From Alphaproteobacteria bacterium (GTDB lineage: Bacteria > Pseudomonadota > Alphaproteobacteria > ATCC43930 > CGMCC-115725): a stretch of DNA of 10,455 nt. How positions within the stretch are numbered: the first letter of the stretch is position 1; each line of letters starts with the position of its first letter. The stretch spans positions 1-10,455 of the forward strand of contig JAFAWI010000620.1 of assembly GCA_019241915.1 (NCBI GenBank). Reading direction: 5' to 3'. The position numbers and the translations under genes are program-made. This document shows, piece by piece, positions 6,711-10,455 of the stretch. The notes under the pieces were generated by a model. It did not search any database. It was not told where the DNA came from and saw only the letters and a program-made list of their open reading frames with translations.

Positions 6711-7487
6711 CTAGTCCTCGCTTGCCCCGTCCTGCGGGTCGCCGCCCAGCGTGCGGATCAGCATTCTCACCTCGTCTGTCGCGGTCAGCAGGCGATCCCG
6801 GTCGGTGCCGCGGACAACGAGGGTCACGCCAAAGTCGGCCCGCCGGAAATAGGGGTAGGAGCCGATGTCCAAATCGTTGTAGCGCGCCTGAAGCTCCGCC
6901 AGCCCCTTGGCCAGCACGCCCTCGCCAAGACCGCAGCTCACCGAGCGGCTCAGCATCTTGGCGCCACCTTTGAGGTTATGGCTCAGTTCGCGAAAAGTCG
7001 CCTGCATGATCTGCGGCACGCCGGCCAGAACATAGACGTTGTCGATGCGAAACCCGGGCGCGCGGGAGATCGGGTTGGGCAGCAGCGTCGCCCCTTCCGG
7101 CATATGGGCCATGCGCATCCGCGCTTCGTTGACCGCGCCCGGCGGATAATGCCCTTCGAGCAGCCGCTTCGCCTCGGGGTGCAGGATCAGCTTGACCGCG
7201 AACGCCTCGGCAATGCACTCGGCGGTGATGTCGTCGTGGGTCGGGCCGATGCCGCCGGTGGTGAAGACGTAGTCGAATTTGCGCCGCACCTCGTTGACCG
7301 TCGCGACGATGGCATCGGTATCGTCCGGGATCACCCGCACCTCACGCAGACGGATGCCGGCCTCGTTCAGACCCTTCGCGAGGAAAGCGACGTTCTCGTC
7401 CTGCACGCGCCCCGACAGGATCTCGTTGCCGATGATCAGGGCGCAGGCGGTGTAGGTCTTCGGCGGGGCGTCCGCGCGGCGCGGCAT
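6711..7487 (-). CDS. MoaB/CinA-type molybdopterin-binding domain protein
   Basis: This 258-residue protein starts at the ATG at 7487 (preceded by AAGAGAG) and ends at TAG (6711-6713). It has the MoCF-biosynthesis fold shown by IGNEILSGRVQDEN (19-32) and TTGGIGPTHDDIT (76-88), followed by a LAGVPQIM motif. This matches the N-terminal domain of CinA, and family members of about 250 residues are usually labelled competence/damage-inducible protein A. The C-terminal nicotinamide-nucleotide amidase domain of full CinA is absent, so deamidation of NMN should not be expected. The N-terminal domain in CinA proteins acts as an ADP-ribose pyrophosphatase; whether this stand-alone form keeps that activity is unknown. 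The reading frame stays open upstream across antisense map, but that extension has no family support. It is divergent from map. Confidence 0.85.
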   Translation of the reverse strand: MPRRADAPPKTYTACALIIGNEILSGRVQDENVAFLAKGLNEAGIRLREVRVIPDDTDAIVATVNEVRRKFDYVFTTGGIGPTHDDITAECIAEAFAVKLILHPEAKRLLEGHYPPGAVNEARMRMAHMPEGATLLPNPISRAPGFRIDNVYVLAGVPQIMQATFRELSHNLKGGAKMLSRSVSCGLGEGVLAKGLAELQARYNDLDIGSYPYFRRADFGVTLVVRGTDRDRLLTATDEVRMLIRTLGGDPQDGASED

Positions 7488-7515
7488 TAGGGCTCTCTTG
7501 ACGATGGCGGGTCCT

Positions 7516-7544
7516 TCATAGGGCAAAGCTGCGCGGCGGCACAA
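7516..7544 (-). promoter_or_regulatory. Candidate sigma-70 promoter for the molybdopterin-binding gene
   Basis: On the - strand TTGTGC (7539-7544) and CTATGA (7516-7521) are separated by exactly 17 nt and resemble the alphaproteobacterial housekeeping promoter. The -10 element ends 28 nt before the ATG at 7487, leaving a short leader. It lies in the 165-bp divergent region shared with map. The match was made by eye. Confidence 0.4.
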
Positions 7545-7593
7545 TCCATCTGCGGCAGCCGGGCGATATGCGACGGACGATGGCCGCGCGGGA

Positions 7594-7623
7594 TTGCCTG
7601 AAGCGGCCCGGCAACCGATATTG
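7594..7623 (+). promoter_or_regulatory. Weak candidate promoter for map
   Basis: TTGCCT (7594-7599) and GATATT (7618-7623) are 18 nt apart and are the best -35/-10 pair seen before map. The -10 match is poor. An 8-bp palindrome GAGCGCTC (7641-7648) sits just before the start codon, where a ribosome-binding site would be expected; none is evident. Confidence 0.22.
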
Positions 7624-7652
7624 ATCCCCGGGTGTGAGACGAGCGCTCGGCG

Positions 7653-8519
7653 ATGCAGCAAGACGTGATGATGGGCCTTGGCGAGGCGCTGGCCGGCGTG
7701 CCGCGGCCCGGGTCGATCAAAATCCACGGTGCCGCCGCGTTCGACGGCATGCGCAAGGCCGGGATTCTGGCGGCCGCGACGCTCGACTACATCGCGCCCT
7801 ACGTCGTGCCGGGCATCACCACCGGCGAACTCGACCGGCTGTGCCACGACTACATTGTCGGCAACGCCGCGGTCCCGGCGCCGCTCGGTTACCGCGGCTT
7901 CCCCAAATCGATCTGCACCTCGATCAACCATGTCGTCTGCCACGGCATTCCCGGCGACCGGCGGCTGATGGAAGGCGACATCGTCAATATCGACGTGACC
8001 GTGATCCTCGACGGCTGGCACGGCGACACCAGCCGGATGTATTTCGCCGGCGAGCGCATTCCGCTCAAGGCGCGCAAGCTCGTCGATGTGACCTACGAGG
8101 CGATGATGCGCGGCATTGCCGTGGTCAAGCCCGGCGTGCACATCGGCGCGATCGGCAACGCGATCCAGCGCTACGCGGAAAGCCACCGCTATTCCGTGGT
8201 GCGCGATTTCTGCGGCCACGGCGTCGGCCGCGTGTTCCACGACGCGCCGTCGATCCTGCATTACGGCGAGCCCGACGACGGGCCGGTGCTGCTCGAAGGC
8301 ATGTTCTTTACGGTCGAGCCGATGATCAACGCCGGCCATTGGGGTGTGAAGGTGCTGAGCGACGGTTGGACCGCGGTGACCAAGGACCGCTCGCTGTCCG
8401 CCCAGTTCGAGCACACGATCGGGGTCACCGCGACCGGCTACGAGATCTTCACGATCTCCCCCGCCGGCCTGCACCGTCCGCCATACGAACTCAATCTTCC
8501 GGCAGAAAATCCTCGCTGA
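7653..8519 (+). CDS. map: Type I methionine aminopeptidase
   Basis: This 288-residue cytoplasmic enzyme removes the initiator methionine from nascent proteins. The pita-bread fold is clear. All five metal ligands are in place: D114 (NIDVT), D125 (GDTSR), H189 (GHGVG), E222 (VEPM) and E253 (QFEHT). The conserved active-site H97 lies in VVCHGIPG. The N-terminal extension is short and has no zinc-finger or SH3-like region, so it is the Ia form. I chose the ATG at 7653; M6 or M7 are possible alternatives. In many alphaproteobacteria map sits with sfsA and radC; here its neighbours are a divergent molybdopterin-binding gene and a convergent DUF29 gene. Its last 29 bases overlap the DUF29 3' end on the other strand. 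Confidence 0.96.
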   Translation: MQQDVMMGLGEALAGVPRPGSIKIHGAAAFDGMRKAGILAAATLDYIAPYVVPGITTGELDRLCHDYIVGNAAVPAPLGYRGFPKSICTSINHVVCHGIPGDRRLMEGDIVNIDVTVILDGWHGDTSRMYFAGERIPLKARKLVDVTYEAMMRGIAVVKPGVHIGAIGNAIQRYAESHRYSVVRDFCGHGVGRVFHDAPSILHYGEPDDGPVLLEGMFFTVEPMINAGHWGVKVLSDGWTAVTKDRSLSAQFEHTIGVTATGYEIFTISPAGLHRPPYELNLPAENPR

Positions 8520-8934
8520 GGATTTGTTCGGGCGTGTACGGGCAATTAGCCGGAAAGGAAATTTCCGACAGACCGGTTTCCAACACCGCCTTGCGAACTG
8601 CGCTGGCATAGATGCTCGTCAAGCCTTCGGCAAGGACGGGCCCAAGACTTGGCGACTCGTCAATCAGCTCTTTGATCTGAGCGCGTTGTTCCCGCACCGT
8701 GCCGGACCAGCTTCGCGAACGGAACACCGGCTGGTGCTGCCATTTGAGCAGATGCATGATCAGCAATGCCAAGCGACTGCGAAGCTCGCGCCGCACGCTC
8801 CTTCCCATGCTTTCGAGCTCCTCGACGACATTGTCGATGTCGATCTGGGTTAGCTCGCCGGTACGCAGCAGTCGGGCCTGCTCTTGCGTCCAGGCGAAGA
8901 AATCGTCGTCGTAGTCAGCCGAGTTTCGCGGCAT
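8491..8934 (-). CDS. DUF29 family protein
   Basis: This 147-residue protein has the DUF29 pattern in order: DYDDDFFAWTQEQARLLR (7-24), DNVVEELESMGRSVRREL (34-51), HLLKWQHQP (61-69) and SPSLGPVL (92-99). It is mainly helical, with no signal peptide or membrane segment. DUF29 is common in alphaproteobacteria and cyanobacteria, often in several scattered copies, and has no settled function. The start at 8934 is supported by GGAGGT 9 nt upstream. Its 3' end overlaps map tail to tail by 29 bp. It follows pbpC on the same strand after a 33-nt gap and could be co-transcribed. Counting 8521-8940 gives about 59% GC, against about 72% in sampled lines of map and pbpC, which hints at separate acquisition. 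Confidence 0.88.
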   Translation of the reverse strand: MPRNSADYDDDFFAWTQEQARLLRTGELTQIDIDNVVEELESMGRSVRRELRSRLALLIMHLLKWQHQPVFRSRSWSGTVREQRAQIKELIDESPSLGPVLAEGLTSIYASAVRKAVLETGLSEISFPANCPYTPEQILSEDFLPED

Positions 8935-8943
8935 GGCAAGTGC

Positions 8944-8949
8944 ACCTCC
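8944..8949 (-). promoter_or_regulatory. Ribosome-binding site of the DUF29 gene
   Basis: The - strand reads GGAGGT here, 9 nt before the ATG at 8934. It is the strongest Shine-Dalgarno in the window and fixes the DUF29 start. It lies within the 33-nt gap after the pbpC stop. Confidence 0.7.
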
Positions 8950-8967
8950 GCCGCCATATTACCACGC

Positions 8968-10455
8968 TCACGGTTCCAGCCGCACCGTGGCATGGGCGCT
9001 GCGGCCGGCGGCGTCGAGTACGGTGAGCCGGCTGAAGCCGATCCCCGAGGGGCTCCAGTAAAGCGTGCGGCGCGGCTGGCCCGGCGGCAGCGGGCGCCCA
9101 TCGACCAGCCAGCGCAGCTGTCCTTGCCCGCCGGCCGCTTCGAGCGGCACGCCTTCGCCGTGCCATTCGACGGTCGCGCCGTCGGGCGGATAGACGATCT
9201 TTGGACCGGCGGCGTCGCGGCCGGCGCGCTCGGCCGGGCCGGCATCGAGCCGCCGCAACCCCGGCGGCAGGTCGCGCCGCGCGACAACCAGCGCACCCGG
9301 CGGCGGCGGTTTCCGCAGGCCGTTCGAAGCCGGCGGCCCCAGCAGGTCGGCGATCTTGAACAGCACCGGCGCCGCGGTTGTGCGGCCGGTGATGCCGGGG
9401 ATCGGCGTCCCGTCCGGCCGCCCGGCCCACACCGCGATCGTCACATCGGCGTCGTAGCCGACCGCCCAGGCGTCGCGGAAACCGTAGGAGGTGCCGGTCT
9501 TGAACGCCAGTGGCCGCGCCCGCCGCACCTCGACCGGCAGCATGCCTGGCGGCGCCGGCGCGTCGGTCAGGATGTCGTTGACGTACCACGCGGCGGCCGG
9601 CCCGAAGATCGCGGTCTGCGGCCCCGACGGCTCGTCCTGTCGGGTGCGCAGCGCTGCCACCACACCGTCATGCGCGAGGCCGGCATAGAGCGTCGCCAGG
9701 TCGTAGAGGCTGATCCCGTCGCCGCCGAGCGCCACGGCGAGCCCGGGCTCTCCCGTCGGCTGCGGCAGCTTGAGGCGGATGCCCGCCGCGGCGAGCGCCG
9801 CGGTAAATCGCGCCGGCCCGAGCCGGTCGAGCACCGCGACCGCCGGCACGTTGAGCGAATACTGCAGCGCCTGGCGCGCTGTCACTTCGCCGAGAAAGCG
9901 GCCGTCGAAATCGCCCGGCGCGTAGTCGCCGAAATGCCGCGGCTGGTCGTCGAGGATGGTCTCCGGGTGAATGATCAGCCGGTCGAACGCCATTGCATAG
10001 ATAAACGGCTTCAGCGCCGACCCTGGCGAGCGCACCGCGCGCACCATGTCCAGCGTCCCGTGCCGCGGTCCCGACAGGAAATCGGCATTGCCGACATAGG
10101 CGACGACCTGCCGCTGGCGGTTTTCGACGACCAGCGCCGCCAGCGTCGCCTGCGGCTCGAGCGCCGCCGCCTCGCGCCGCAGCAGCGTCTCGACCCGGCG
10201 CTGCAGCAGCGGGTCGATTGTGGTGCGCACCACCGCCGCGCTCGGCGCCTCGCCGTGCGCCGCGCGCGCCAGGTGCGGCGCGTGAAACGGCATCGCGATC
10301 CGCGCTGCCGGCACCCGCTCCGCGGTCGCCTCCGCCGCGTCGGCCGCGGCCAGCACCCCCTCTTCCTGCATGCGCGCCAACACCGCGTCACGCGCCCGGC
10401 GCGCGGCCTCGGGATGGCGGTCCGGCCGCAGCCGTTCCGGCGAACGCGGGATCGC
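8968..10455 (-). CDS. pbpC: Penicillin-binding protein 1C (partial, N-terminus beyond window)
   Basis: The last 495 residues of a bifunctional class A penicillin-binding protein are visible; the reading frame is open to the right edge. A GTG at 10383 is internal, not the start. The first residues (SPERLRPDRHPEAARRARDAV) are the end of the GT51 glycosyltransferase domain. The transpeptidase domain shows SALK, with the nucleophile Ser at 10018-10020 and Lys at 10009-10011, SLN at 9850-9858, and KTG at 9493-9501. The end carries the small beta-rich domain typical of PbpC (PKIVYPPDGATV onward to the stop). PBP1C polymerises and may cross-link peptidoglycan on the periplasmic side of the inner membrane. 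In many proteobacteria pbpC sits next to an alpha-2-macroglobulin gene, which would be outside the window. Usual length is about 700-780 residues, so about 200-280 are missing. Confidence 0.95.
   Translation of the reverse strand, partial: AIPRSPERLRPDRHPEAARRARDAVLARMQEEGVLAAADAAEATAERVPAARIAMPFHAPHLARAAHGEAPSAAVVRTTIDPLLQRRVETLLRREAAALEPQATLAALVVENRQRQVVAYVGNADFLSGPRHGTLDMVRAVRSPGSALKPFIYAMAFDRLIIHPETILDDQPRHFGDYAPGDFDGRFLGEVTARQALQYSLNVPAVAVLDRLGPARFTAALAAAGIRLKLPQPTGEPGLAVALGGDGISLYDLATLYAGLAHDGVVAALRTRQDEPSGPQTAIFGPAAAWYVNDILTDAPAPPGMLPVEVRRARPLAFKTGTSYGFRDAWAVGYDADVTIAVWAGRPDGTPIPGITGRTTAAPVLFKIADLLGPPASNGLRKPPPPGALVVARRDLPPGLRRLDAGPAERAGRDAAGPKIVYPPDGATVEWHGEGVPLEAAGGQGQLRWLVDGRPLPPGQPRRTLYWSPSGIGFSRLTVLDAAGRSAHATVRLEP

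Noticed and set aside
7488..8609. Upstream extension of the molybdopterin-binding gene to 632 residues
   Set aside because: The extra part is antisense to map and has no family match; the ATG at 7487 has a ribosome-binding site and promoter-like elements.
7634..8611. 325-residue + strand frame overlapping map
   Set aside because: Arg-rich shadow frame; map in the other frame has all catalytic residues.
10368..10383. GTG at 10383 (or ATG at 10371) as the pbpC start
   Set aside because: The frame stays open to the edge and the preceding residues match the end of the GT51 domain, so the gene continues beyond the window.

Overview
This window comes from a high-GC (roughly 70%) bacterial chromosome, most probably an alphaproteobacterium. 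The grounds are the codon use, a CtrA-like site, the DUF29 gene, and the stand-alone MoaB/CinA-type gene beside a type I methionine aminopeptidase. The exact genus cannot be read from the sequence. There is no insertion sequence, phage gene or CRISPR array, and most of the window is ordinary chromosomal content.

Region 1 (about 1-6541, + strand) is a tightly packed set of five genes and probably one operon. In order they are a GT87 (DUF2029) polyprenyl-phosphate-sugar-type glycosyltransferase, a GtrA-family small membrane protein, a UDP-galactopyranose-mutase-like FAD/NAD(P)-binding oxidoreductase, a 666-residue multi-pass membrane protein resembling GT-C enzymes, and a YkuE/YaeI-like metallophosphoesterase. 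Gaps are 54 nt, -4 nt (ATGA), 58 nt and -23 nt. The combination suggests lipid-carrier-dependent glycan synthesis or modification at the inner membrane. The sugar, the acceptor and the exact chemistry are unknown. A perfect 11-bp GC-rich hairpin overlapping the last stop codon closes the unit.

Region 2 (about 6562-7487, - strand) holds a tRNA-Leu(UAA) that faces the operon. Upstream of it on the same strand is a stand-alone MoaB/CinA-type molybdopterin-binding protein. The hairpin between the operon and the tRNA could stop transcription from both sides.

Region 3 (7488-8519) is a 165-bp divergent intergenic region with a candidate promoter, followed by map, a type I methionine aminopeptidase with all its metal ligands.

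Region 4 (8491-10455, - strand) holds a DUF29 gene that overlaps the 3' end of map tail to tail by 29 bp and is visibly poorer in GC than its surroundings. Upstream of it on the same strand is pbpC (penicillin-binding protein 1C), whose N-terminal part, most of the GT51 domain, lies beyond the right edge.

The best candidate for something little described is the five-gene membrane glycosylation operon, above all its 666-residue GT-C-like protein with a four-cysteine C-terminal domain. No clearly novel defence or mobile system is present.
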